This document shows positions 53,129 through 60,741 of a stretch of DNA of 64,000 bases, in pieces. A program made the position numbers and the translations under genes. Under the pieces are notes generated by a model that did not search any database, had not been told where the DNA came from, and was given only the letters and a program-made list of their open reading frames with translations. The stretch is from NCBI RefSeq assembly GCF_004959765.1, contig NZ_SJZD01000009.1, positions 1 to 64,000 of the forward strand, written 5' to 3'. Source of the stretch: Flavobacterium sp. H122. Lineage in GTDB: Bacteria > Bacteroidota > Bacteroidia > Flavobacteriales > Flavobacteriaceae. Numbering within the stretch: the stretch's first letter is position 1; every line of letters starts with the position of its first letter.

Positions 53129-54615
53129 TGAGTGATTATCTGTGTCATATTCCTTGCGGTGAATCGGTGCCGTTTGATAATCCGCATGCTGTTTCGGTGA
53201 GTTTGCCAACACTTGATGATGTGATTGGTTATGAAGAAGGAGATGTTGCTGTTGTTGGAAAGATGAAATCGGGTTACCCAAGGTTTTTCAGAAATAAATG
53301 GGTGCAGTTTCTGGTGGATTATGTGTCAAAGCAATATAATATTGCTTCAGATATTGTCATATTCCCGATTACTTCATTGAAAGCGTATGGGGTTTTGTCA
53401 TATCTGATTAATGATCAACTTGAGTATGTTGAAGTTGATGGGAATCTGTTCATCTTGTTGAATGGTGATGATGTCCAATTACAGCAAATAAAGGATTATA
53501 TCCGCAATGCCGGATTGATTATCAGTTCACGTCAGGCAGAATCAACTTTGTTGAAATTAGGACTTTTGGAAGAATCTTTTGTTGAAGATAGAGTCAGATT
53601 CAATAACGGATATTCAGCAGTGGTTTCTGTTTTGTCAGATGCTTATAATGCAAAAAAAGAAAATGTGATTTTGACCAACTCGGGAGCGAATGCTTTTTTT
53701 GCAGTTTGTGAGGCGTTGGTTTCGTTTGAAAAATCAAAAGAAAAGAATGTAGTGGTGCAGTTGGGTTGGCTGTATGTAGATACCATGGAAGTAATCCAGA
53801 AAAGAAGCAATCAGTCTTATCAGCAATTGAATGTACATGATTTGAAACAACTTGATAATTGGCTGAATGAAAACCATTCCAATGTGTCAGTTATAATAAC
53901 TGAAGCAGTTTCGAATCCTAAGATACAATGTGTTGATATTGTTGCCTTGTATGCTATCTGTGAAAAGTATCAGGTGAAACTGGTTCTGGATACGACATTA
54001 ATAACGCCGTTCAATGCTCCGGTTTTAAAATATTGCGATGTGGCAGTGGAAAGTTTGTCGAAATTCGCTTGTGGTAAAGGAGATGTTTTGATGGGTGCAA
54101 TTATAGTATCGGAATCTTCGGGGCTTTCTCAAGATTTTTTTGAAGATTTTGTAATTCCTCCACATGAAGGAGAAGTGAGTCGGTTGGGTTTTGAAATCGC
54201 AGATTATGAAAAAAGGGTTTTGAAATCTTCCGAAAATACTAGAAAGTTAATTGAACTTCTTGCTCAAAAGAGAGGGATTAAAAAAGTATGGAGCGTTTTG
54301 GAAAATACTTCATCCGAAAATTATCAAAAATTGAATAATTCAGGTGTTATTCCAGGATTGCTTACTATTGAATTGGATGGTTATGTTGAAAGATATTATG
54401 ACAAGCTGAGAACAGCTAAAGGACCGAGTCTGGGAACCGAATTTACCTTGGTGATGCCTTATGTGTACCTGGCGCATTATGACTTGACAAAGACCGAAGA
54501 AGGCATTAAAATATTAAATGAAAAAGGGATGAATCCCAATATTTTACGTATTTCTGTTGGTACTGAACCAATCGAAGATATTGTTGCGGTTTTTAATGAA
54601 GTTTTTGCGGATTAA
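53128..54615 (+). CDS. PLP-dependent transferase, long cystathionine gamma-synthase-like type
   Basis: This protein of about 495 residues has an N-terminal extension with PHAVSVSLPTLDDVIGYEEGD and KMKSGYPRFFRN, features I associate with the long, fungal-type cystathionine gamma-synthases, and a PLP-fold C-terminal part: TNSGANAFFAVCEALVSF near residue 185, ITEAVSNPKIQCVDI near 270, VLDTTLITPFNAPVL, and the PLP lysine in VESLSKFACGKGDVLMG near 312. The ATG at 53128 overlaps the previous stop (TAATG); an in-frame ATG 12 bases earlier (53116) is also possible. The tight coupling implies joint use, perhaps as the two halves of transsulfuration or as a hetero-oligomer. Substrate is not known. Confidence 0.8.
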   Translation: MSDYLCHIPCGESVPFDNPHAVSVSLPTLDDVIGYEEGDVAVVGKMKSGYPRFFRNKWVQFLVDYVSKQYNIASDIVIFPITSLKAYGVLSYLINDQLEYVEVDGNLFILLNGDDVQLQQIKDYIRNAGLIISSRQAESTLLKLGLLEESFVEDRVRFNNGYSAVVSVLSDAYNAKKENVILTNSGANAFFAVCEALVSFEKSKEKNVVVQLGWLYVDTMEVIQKRSNQSYQQLNVHDLKQLDNWLNENHSNVSVIITEAVSNPKIQCVDIVALYAICEKYQVKLVLDTTLITPFNAPVLKYCDVAVESLSKFACGKGDVLMGAIIVSESSGLSQDFFEDFVIPPHEGEVSRLGFEIADYEKRVLKSSENTRKLIELLAQKRGIKKVWSVLENTSSENYQKLNNSGVIPGLLTIELDGYVERYYDKLRTAKGPSLGTEFTLVMPYVYLAHYDLTKTEEGIKILNEKGMNPNILRISVGTEPIEDIVAVFNEVFAD

Positions 54616-54735
54616 AGAATGAATTAAGCTTACGGTTTTTTGTAAAAAATCATTCGGTATAAATTGATAAAATAAGAATAAAAAACCAAAGAACTGAATT
54701 TATGTAATAAAATGCAGAAAAATTATCTTTTTAAT

Positions 54736-54765
54736 TTGGAATTAAAGAAAATTAATCTACATTTG
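54736..54765 (+). promoter_or_regulatory. Promoter of the cysteine operon leader
   Basis: TTG at 54736-54738 and TACATTTG at 54758-54765 are 19 bases apart, a good Bacteroidetes promoter. Transcription would start around 54772, just ahead of the first Cys leader ATG at 54785. Bases 54616-54735 show no other element I can name. Confidence 0.75.
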
Positions 54766-54784
54766 CAGAGTTAAATAAAGAAAA

Positions 54785-54853
54785 ATGAATCAGAATATTT
54801 GCAATACTTGTTGTTTTATGTGGAAGACTTCCGCAGAGGACTGTATTGCATAA
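54785..54853 (+). CDS. Cys-rich leader peptide 1, 22 aa (candidate attenuator)
   Basis: The frame encodes MNQNICNTCCFMWKTSAEDC followed by IA and a stop; Cys is at codons 6, 9, 10 and 20. Its tail (MWKTSAEDCIA) is nearly the same as that of the Met leader (MWRNSAEDAIS): over the last 12 codons 29 of 36 bases agree, and the distance from gcagagg to the stop codon is identical (11 bases). The only clear promoter lies 19 bases upstream. It precedes the sulfate-assimilation genes, so sensing of charged tRNA-Cys is the natural reading. Confidence 0.75.
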   Translation: MNQNICNTCCFMWKTSAEDCIA

Positions 54854-54906
54854 AAAATAGCTGACAATACATAATTAAAACCTCTGCACACCGCAGAGGT
54901 TTTTTT
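54833..54906 (+). terminator. Attenuator 1 of the cysteine operon
   Basis: The terminator is aacctctgc (54879-54887), loop acacc, gcagaggtt (54893-54901), then a T-run to 54906. A copy of gcagagg at 54833-54839 in the leader frame can pair with cctctgc instead. It starts 18 bases after Cys codon 10, so a stalled ribosome leaves it free, while a ribosome at the stop (54851-54853) covers it. Confidence 0.75.
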
Positions 54907-54940
54907 GTTTATAGAAATTTAAAATCATAGAAAAATAGAG

Positions 54941-55036
54941 ATGTCAAATACAATCACAAATAAAATGTTCGCTTGCTGTTGTAAGAAGTGCTGTAAAAGC
55001 GCCCGGCTATCCTATTACCCTATAAAAAAGACTTAA
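54941..55036 (+). CDS. Cys-rich leader peptide 2, 31 aa (candidate attenuator)
   Basis: The frame encodes MSNTITNKMFACCCKKCCKS followed by ARLSYYPIKKT and a stop. Five Cys codons lie at positions 12-14 and 17-18. It starts 34 bases after the T-run of the first terminator, with no promoter box in between, so it is reached only by transcripts that pass attenuator 1. Its sequence and its hairpins differ from leader 1, so it is an independent device and not a duplicate. Start codon context is A-rich (aaaaatagagATG). Confidence 0.75.
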   Translation: MSNTITNKMFACCCKKCCKSARLSYYPIKKT

Positions 55037-55096
55037 TCTGGTTATAGTTCAACTGTAAAGTCCTTTTGGTAATAGCTCCAAAAGGACTTTTTTTTT
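55012..55096 (+). terminator. Attenuator 2 of the cysteine operon
   Basis: The terminator is a 13-bp stem, 55057-55069 with 55078-55090 (aaagtccttttgg and its complement), with an 8-base loop and a T-run to 55096. A competing strand lies in the leader: ctattacc (55012-55019) pairs perfectly with ggtaatag (55068-55075), and aaaagact (55026-55033) pairs with agtcctttt in the 5' arm with one bulge. Both lie 3' of the Cys run and are covered by a ribosome at the stop codon (55034-55036). Confidence 0.7.
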
Positions 55097-55116
55097 AAAA
55101 CAACAATCAAAAACAA

Positions 55117-55812
55117 ATGAGTACTAATTTTTTAAATCAATTATCACAAATAGAAAACTTCGAGGAAGGACTACGGTTTTTGTCTGAAAATGCAGAAGAT
55201 AAAATTGTTTTTTCAACCAGTTTCGGAATAGAAGATCAAGTAATCAGTCATGCTGTATTCAGTCAGAAATTGAAAAACGTCGAAGTGTTTACTTTGGATA
55301 CCGGGCGATTGTTTCCGGAAACCTATGCGGTTTGGGATAAAACATTGTTGCAGTATAATCAGCCTATTAGGGTGTATTATCCTGATACGGAAGAATTGGA
55401 AACCTATGTAAACAAAAATGGAATCAATGGTTTTTATAATTCGATAGAACTGCGAAAAGAATGTTGTTACATCCGTAAAGTAGTCCCTTTGAAAAAAGCG
55501 CTGAAAGGAGCAAAAATTTGGATTACCGGCTTACGGGCACAACAATCGGATAACCGTAATAATTTGGAGATTATTCAGTGGGATGAACAATATCAATTAT
55601 ATAAATACAATCCGCTTTTGCATTGGACAACAGACGAAGTGGTTGATTATTTAAAGCAAAAAGGCGTGCCCTACAATACATTACATGATCAAAGTTTTAT
55701 CAGTATTGGCTGTGCTCCCTGTACAAGAGCAGTGAAGGAGGGAGAAGATTTCAGAGCCGGAAGATGGTGGTGGGAAAATCAATCAAAAAAGGAATGTGGA
55801 TTACATCAGTAA
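55117..55812 (+). CDS. cysH: Adenylyl-/phosphoadenylyl-sulfate reductase
   Basis: This 231-residue reductase turns activated sulfate into sulfite. The PP-motif-like FSTSFGIEDQVISHAV near residue 32, TGRLFPETY near 68, the ELRKECCYIRKV pair near 115, GLRAQQSDNR near 141, the CAPC pair in SIGCAPCTR near 207 and the catalytic Cys in KKECGLHQ at the end are present. The CC plus CxxC pattern marks an iron-sulfur-cluster enzyme, the type that usually reduces APS directly. That fits the absence of an APS kinase (cysC) in this operon. It is the first structural gene after the two Cys attenuators. Confidence 0.93.
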   Translation: MSTNFLNQLSQIENFEEGLRFLSENAEDKIVFSTSFGIEDQVISHAVFSQKLKNVEVFTLDTGRLFPETYAVWDKTLLQYNQPIRVYYPDTEELETYVNKNGINGFYNSIELRKECCYIRKVVPLKKALKGAKIWITGLRAQQSDNRNNLEIIQWDEQYQLYKYNPLLHWTTDEVVDYLKQKGVPYNTLHDQSFISIGCAPCTRAVKEGEDFRAGRWWWENQSKKECGLHQ

Positions 55813-55835
55813 ATTAAGAATAAAGCAAAAAACAT

Positions 55836-56741
55836 ATGTCACTATCAAATAATTATTTAGAACAATTAGAAAACGAAGCGATTTATATCCTTCGTGAAAC
55901 GGCAGCCCAGTTTGAAAAACCAGCGTTGTTATTTTCAGGAGGAAAAGATTCCATTGTGTTGGTGCATTTAGCATTGAAGGCGTTCCGCCCGGGAAAATTT
56001 CCTTTTCCATTAGTGCATATAGATACGGGACATAACTTTCCCGAGGCGATTGAGTTCAGAGATAAATTAGTAAACGAGATTGGTGAAAAACTGATTGTGG
56101 GTAATGTAGAAGACAGCATTAAAAAGTATAATTTAAAAGAAACGGCCGGAAGATTTCCGTCACGTAACGCTTTACAGACTTATACGCTTTTGGATACCAT
56201 TCAGGAAAATGAATTTGATGCATGCATTGGCGGAGCCCGTCGTGATGAGGAAAAAGCAAGGGCTAAAGAACGTATATTTTCTGTTCGGGATGATTTTGGA
56301 GCATGGGATCCTAAACTACAGCGTCCCGAATTATGGGATATTCTGAACGGGAAAGTACAAAAAGGACATAATGTAAGGGTCTTCCCAATTAGTAATTGGA
56401 CGGAATTAGATGTGTGGAATTATATCCAAAAATACAATATCGAATTGCCAAGTCTGTATTTTGCCCATGAAAGAGAGTGTATTGTGCATCAGGATAAATT
56501 AGTAGCTACTTCTCAGTTTATCCAGCCACAGGAAGGTGATACGGTTGTGATAGAGAAAGTCCGTTACAGAACCGTTGGAGATATGACCTGTACGGCGGCG
56601 GTTCCTTCGGAAGCTTCGACTATTCAGGATATTATTGAAGACATTATCCAAACTAGAATCAGTGAAAGAGGGCAAACCCGATTGGACGATCAGTTATCGG
56701 AAGCCGCAATGGAAGACAGAAAAAAACAAGGATATTTTTAA
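55836..56741 (+). CDS. cysD: Sulfate adenylyltransferase, small subunit
   Basis: This 301-residue CysD makes APS from sulfate and ATP with CysN. The PP-loop is LLFSGGKDSIVLVHLA near residue 33, followed by HIDTGHNFPEAIEFRD near 66, FDACIGGARRDEEKARAKER near 128, SNWTELDVWNYI near 188 and LYFAHERECI. The length and sequence match the family throughout. It lies 23 bases behind cysH and is separated from cysN by a 96-base purine-rich gap with an internal word repeat. Confidence 0.97.
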   Translation: MSLSNNYLEQLENEAIYILRETAAQFEKPALLFSGGKDSIVLVHLALKAFRPGKFPFPLVHIDTGHNFPEAIEFRDKLVNEIGEKLIVGNVEDSIKKYNLKETAGRFPSRNALQTYTLLDTIQENEFDACIGGARRDEEKARAKERIFSVRDDFGAWDPKLQRPELWDILNGKVQKGHNVRVFPISNWTELDVWNYIQKYNIELPSLYFAHERECIVHQDKLVATSQFIQPQEGDTVVIEKVRYRTVGDMTCTAAVPSEASTIQDIIEDIIQTRISERGQTRLDDQLSEAAMEDRKKQGYF

Positions 56742-56793
56742 GAAGAAAGAAGTAAGAGAAAAGAACAAAGAAAATAGAAAATCAGAGAAGACA

Positions 56794-56822
56794 ACTTTGA
56801 AACTTTGCGACTTTGAAACTTT
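56794..56822. repeat. Short direct repeat between cysD and cysN
   Basis: actttgaaacttt occurs at 56794-56806 and 56810-56822 (16-base period) in the gap between the two subunit genes, preceded by a purine-rich stretch of GAAAA-type words. Confidence 0.6.
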
Positions 56823-56837
56823 AAAAACTAAAAGAAA

Positions 56838-58070
56838 ATGAACACATTACGATTTATAACAGCAGGAAACGTAGACGACGGTAAAAGTACTTTGATAGGA
56901 AGATTGCTTTACGATTCCGACAGCATACATACAGACCAGTTGGGTGTTTTGCAAAAGCAAACCAAACAGGAAGGAGTTGATATTGATTTATCATTAATCA
57001 CTGACGGACTTCGTGCCGAGCGTGAACAAGGGATTACGATTGATGTGGCCTATAAGTATTTTTCTACCAAGAATAGAAAATTCATTATTGCCGATGCACC
57101 CGGACATGAACAATATACCCGTAACATGATTACCGGTGCATCCAATTCAGATCTGATTATTATTTTGGTGGATGCCCGAAAAGGAATTACCGAGCAAACC
57201 AAGCGTCACGCAAGCGTGGGTTCGCTAATGGGAATCAAAAAAGCCATCATCGCGGTTAATAAAATTGATTTACTGAATTATTCAGAAGAAGCATTTAATC
57301 ATATTCAAACCGATTTTGAGGGAATCAAAAATGAATTGAATTACGATGAGGTAATTTATATTCCAGTAAGTGCTTTGGTAGGTGATAATATTGTCAGAAA
57401 ATCTGAAAACACGCCTTGGTATAATGGTAAAGCTTTATTGGAAACTCTAGAAACTGTTGAAATAAAATCAACACAAGAGTTGGAATCGCGTTTTCAGGTG
57501 CAATGGGTAATCCGACCTAAAGATGAAGCGAATCATGATTACCGTGGTTATGCGGGGCCTGTTTTGAGTGGAAGTTATCAGGTAGGTGATAAAGTTACTG
57601 TTTTGCCAGCCCGTATAGAAACTACTATAGTTAAAGTTGAAAGAAACCAACATGAAGTAAATCAAGTTATAGCAGGAGATAATGTAGTATTGCATTTTGA
57701 TGGCAATATCGATATCAGTCGTGGTGACACAGTAGTGCTTAGTCATCAGTTGCCTTTGGAATCAAACCAAATCACGACATGGATTTCTTGGTTGGATAAT
57801 GCTTCATTACAGGTAGGAAAGACCTACTTGTTACAGCACCGTTTTAAAAATGTTAGGGTAAAAGTACAGGAAGTTAACCGTAAATGGAACATTAACCAAT
57901 GGCAGTTTACCGAAGGAGATTCGATTCAGTTAAATGACATCGCACAGGTAACCCTGAAAACCAATCAGCCGTTGTTTTACGACGCTTTTGATAAAAATTC
58001 AAAATCGGGTAACGCGGTTTTAATAGATGAAACAAGTTATAATACAGTTGGAGCTTTAATGTTTTTGTAA
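56838..58070 (+). CDS. cysN: Sulfate adenylyltransferase, GTPase subunit
   Basis: This 410-residue GTPase drives the unfavourable formation of APS by CysD. G motifs: GNVDDGKSTLIGRL near residue 11, DGLRAEREQGITIDVAY near 56, the DAPGHEQYTRNM block near 90, and AVNKIDL near 143. Two beta-barrel domains follow as in elongation factors (about residues 215-410). It ends without an APS kinase domain, so it is not a CysNC fusion. The stop is 1 base before the cysE start. Confidence 0.97.
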   Translation: MNTLRFITAGNVDDGKSTLIGRLLYDSDSIHTDQLGVLQKQTKQEGVDIDLSLITDGLRAEREQGITIDVAYKYFSTKNRKFIIADAPGHEQYTRNMITGASNSDLIIILVDARKGITEQTKRHASVGSLMGIKKAIIAVNKIDLLNYSEEAFNHIQTDFEGIKNELNYDEVIYIPVSALVGDNIVRKSENTPWYNGKALLETLETVEIKSTQELESRFQVQWVIRPKDEANHDYRGYAGPVLSGSYQVGDKVTVLPARIETTIVKVERNQHEVNQVIAGDNVVLHFDGNIDISRGDTVVLSHQLPLESNQITTWISWLDNASLQVGKTYLLQHRFKNVRVKVQEVNRKWNINQWQFTEGDSIQLNDIAQVTLKTNQPLFYDAFDKNSKSGNAVLIDETSYNTVGALMFL

Positions 58071-58071
58071 T

Positions 58072-58887
58072 ATGTCGTATTCAATTTACTTAAAAAATCA
58101 AGAAAGAGCCAGAAATCCAATCAACAAAAAGAATGTTGAAGATTGGGTAGACGAACTGATCAATTGGTTGTTTGATATCAATCAGGAGTATAATAATTAT
58201 CGTTTTTTTCAGAATAAAGAAAAATTACTCCAAATCAAGCTTCAGAATATTTTGGCAAAAACGGTCGAAGACACAAACCAAATAGTAGTGTATTCAAATT
58301 ACTTTTTTGAACAAATTGAACAGTTGCATTATGTTTTGGATAACGATTTAGAAACTCTTGTCAATTTTGATCCGGCGGCAAAATCAAAAGAAGAAGTGTT
58401 AATAGCATATCCTGGTTTTTTTGCGATTACTGCGTATAGAATTGCTAACGTGTTCTGGAAATTAAATGTGCCTGTTATCCCTCGAATTATTACAGAATAT
58501 GTTCATGGTAAAACAGGGATTGACATCCATCCGGGAGCTGAAATTGGTGAGAATTTTTTCATAGACCACGGAACAGGAATTGTAATTGGAGAGACTTCTA
58601 AAATTGGTAACAATGTAAAAATTTATCAAGGAGTAACATTAGGAGCTTTATCAGTTTCAAAGGACAGTGCTTCAGAAAAACGCCATCCAACTATTGAAAA
58701 TAATGTTACGATTTATGCCAATGCAACCATTTTAGGGGGAAATACCATAATTGGTGAAAATTCAATAATAGGAGGTAATGTCTGGTTGACACATTCAATT
58801 CCTGAAGGTTCATTGGTGTATCATAAAAGTGAAATTGAAATCAAGAAAAAAAGTGAATTCCCGGAACCTTTGAATTACGTGATTTAA
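58072..58887 (+). CDS. cysE: Serine O-acetyltransferase (EpsC/CysE type)
   Basis: This 271-residue enzyme makes O-acetylserine, the acceptor for sulfide. The N-terminal alpha-helical domain (about residues 1-150) is followed by a left-handed beta-helix of hexapeptide repeats: GIDIHPGAEIGENFFIDHGT near residue 148, VIGETSKIGNNVKIYQGVTLGA, and NNVTIYANATILGGNTIIGENSIIGGNVWL near 208. The catalytic His of the HGTGIVIG segment is kept. The length and the domain order suit the EpsC form. It lies between cysN and cysM in the operon. Confidence 0.93.
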   Translation: MSYSIYLKNQERARNPINKKNVEDWVDELINWLFDINQEYNNYRFFQNKEKLLQIKLQNILAKTVEDTNQIVVYSNYFFEQIEQLHYVLDNDLETLVNFDPAAKSKEEVLIAYPGFFAITAYRIANVFWKLNVPVIPRIITEYVHGKTGIDIHPGAEIGENFFIDHGTGIVIGETSKIGNNVKIYQGVTLGALSVSKDSASEKRHPTIENNVTIYANATILGGNTIIGENSIIGGNVWLTHSIPEGSLVYHKSEIEIKKKSEFPEPLNYVI

Positions 58888-58931
58888 AGAAATTATAAAC
58901 AACACACTTAACAAATAAATATTTTAATGAG

Positions 58932-59840
58932 ATGAAAGCAAATAATATATTAGAAACTATTGGGAATACACCGGTTGTGAAAATCAACAATTTGTATGAA
59001 AATAAAAACGTTTTTCTAAAATTAGAAAGAAATAATCCTGGTAACAGTATCAAAGACCGAATTGCTTTGGCTATGATCGAAGATGCAGAAGCCAAAGGTA
59101 TTTTAACATCGGAAAGTGTCATTATAGAACCCACTTCAGGGAATACAGGAATTGGATTGGCATTAGTCGCTGCAGTAAAAGGATATAAGGTAATCTTAGT
59201 AATGCCTGAATCAATGAGTGTGGAAAGACGTAAGTTGATGGAAATCTATGGTGCCGAATTTGACTTAACACCTCGTGAAAAAGGAATGAAGGGAGCTATA
59301 GAACGGGCTGCCGAATTAGTAAACCAAACTCCAAATGCTTGGTCGCCTTCTCAGTTTGCAAATCAAGCCAATGTAGAAATACACAAAAGAACAACGGCTC
59401 AGGAAATTATTGCTGATTTCCCGGACGGATTGGATTACATCATAACTGGAGTGGGTACTGGAGGACATATCACTGGGGTGGCTTCAGTTGTTAAAGAGAA
59501 ATTTCCCAATTTGAAAGTGATAGCTGTAGAACCGGAATTATCGCCTGTCTTGAGTGGTGGCGCTCCCTCTCCGCATCCAATTCAAGGAATCGGTGCAGGT
59601 TTTGTGCCTGAAATTTATCAAGGTGATTTAATCGACGAGGTAATTCAGGTAAGTAAGGAGGAAGCTTTTGAATATGCCAGAGCAGTTGCCAAAAAAGAAG
59701 GAATCTTAGTAGGAATCTCAACAGGAGCATCACTGGCGGCAGTAGCTAAAAAAGTCTCGGTACTATCGGAAGATGCAAGGATTTTAACGTTTAATTACGA
59801 TACTGGAGAACGCTACCTTTCAATAGAAGGATTGTTCTAA
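58932..59840 (+). CDS. cysM: Cysteine synthase (CysM/CysK)
   Basis: This 302-residue O-acetylserine sulfhydrylase replaces the acetyl group by sulfide (or thiosulfate) using PLP. The lysine is in [14 protein letters not shown] near residue 41, the substrate loop is [14 protein letters not shown] near 67, the phosphate-binding loop is [12 protein letters not shown] near 173, and [17 protein letters not shown] near 210 is typical of the CysM/CysK group. The start [18 protein letters not shown] is standard. It follows cysE after 44 bases, so substrate maker and user are neighbours. Confidence 0.95.
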   Translation: MKANNILETIGNTPVVKINNLYENKNVFLKLERNNPGNSIKDRIALAMIEDAEAKGILTSESVIIEPTSGNTGIGLALVAAVKGYKVILVMPESMSVERRKLMEIYGAEFDLTPREKGMKGAIERAAELVNQTPNAWSPSQFANQANVEIHKRTTAQEIIADFPDGLDYIITGVGTGGHITGVASVVKEKFPNLKVIAVEPELSPVLSGGAPSPHPIQGIGAGFVPEIYQGDLIDEVIQVSKEEAFEYARAVAKKEGILVGISTGASLAAVAKKVSVLSEDARILTFNYDTGERYLSIEGLF

Positions 59841-59919
59841 TTCTTAAATAACAATTATTTAAATAATAGTGTTTTATCGTGTCTTAACTGACTCGACAGG
59901 GACAACTCATACCTAAAAA

Positions 59920-60741
59920 ATGGAAAGAAGTATAAAAAATATAGGAAAAGTAATCTTGGCAGGAGCTGGTCCGGGTGACCCGGAGCTGATCAGTCTAAAA
60001 GCTTTAAAATACCTACAAAAGGCTGATGTAGTCTTAACTGATAGATTGGTCTCGCCCGAATTAATTGAGGAATATGCGCGTAAAGATGCAGAGGTTATTT
60101 ATGTGGGCAAGCAATGTTCTAAAGGAATTTGGACACCACAACAAGACATCAACGAATTGATAGTGTTTTTTGCACAGCAAGGTAAATTAGTACTCCGATT
60201 AAAAGGAGGTGATTCTACATTGTTTTCAAATGTTTTGGATGAATTACAAGTACTTGTTAAAAATGAAATTCCGTATGAAATAATTCCGGGTATTTCGGCA
60301 GCTTTTGGTGCGGCAGCCTATACAGGAATCCCTTTGACGGCAAGAGAACATTCCAGAGGTGTACGCTTTTTGACCTTGTATGATTTGAATACTGTTGCTC
60401 CGCATCAGTGGAACGATTGGGCTGGAACAGAAGATACTTTGGTTTTTTATATGAGCGGACAAAGGTTGAATACTTTAAGTGAGAAACTTCTGGATCATGG
60501 TATTGATTTAAAAAAGAGTATTGCTGTGGTACAACAGGCGACAACTCCTGACCAGAAAACAAGAGTGTTTTCTTTTGAAGAAATCCAGCATGCAGCATTA
60601 CCTGAATTTGAGTATGTACCCACACTGCTGATAATTGGTAAAGTAGTCAATTTACACCATAAGTTTCAGTGGTTCACAGAAAAAAACGCTATAGAATCTT
60701 ACTTCGATAATCATAAAACTATTTATCAAAATGCTATCTGA
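59920..60741 (+). CDS. cobA: Uroporphyrinogen-III C-methyltransferase
   Basis: This 273-residue SAM-dependent enzyme makes precorrin-2, the precursor of siroheme, the cofactor of the sulfite reductase encoded downstream. Family motifs: AGAGPGDPELISLKALKYLQ near residue 14, DVVLTDRLVSPEL, GDSTLFSN in the RLKGGDS region near 89, EIIPGISAAFGAAAYTGIPLTAR near 118, and YMSGQRLNTL near 176. It is a stand-alone enzyme and lacks the dehydrogenase/chelatase part of CysG. It overlaps cysJ by 11 bases. Confidence 0.95.
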   Translation: MERSIKNIGKVILAGAGPGDPELISLKALKYLQKADVVLTDRLVSPELIEEYARKDAEVIYVGKQCSKGIWTPQQDINELIVFFAQQGKLVLRLKGGDSTLFSNVLDELQVLVKNEIPYEIIPGISAAFGAAAYTGIPLTAREHSRGVRFLTLYDLNTVAPHQWNDWAGTEDTLVFYMSGQRLNTLSEKLLDHGIDLKKSIAVVQQATTPDQKTRVFSFEEIQHAALPEFEYVPTLLIIGKVVNLHHKFQWFTEKNAIESYFDNHKTIYQNAI

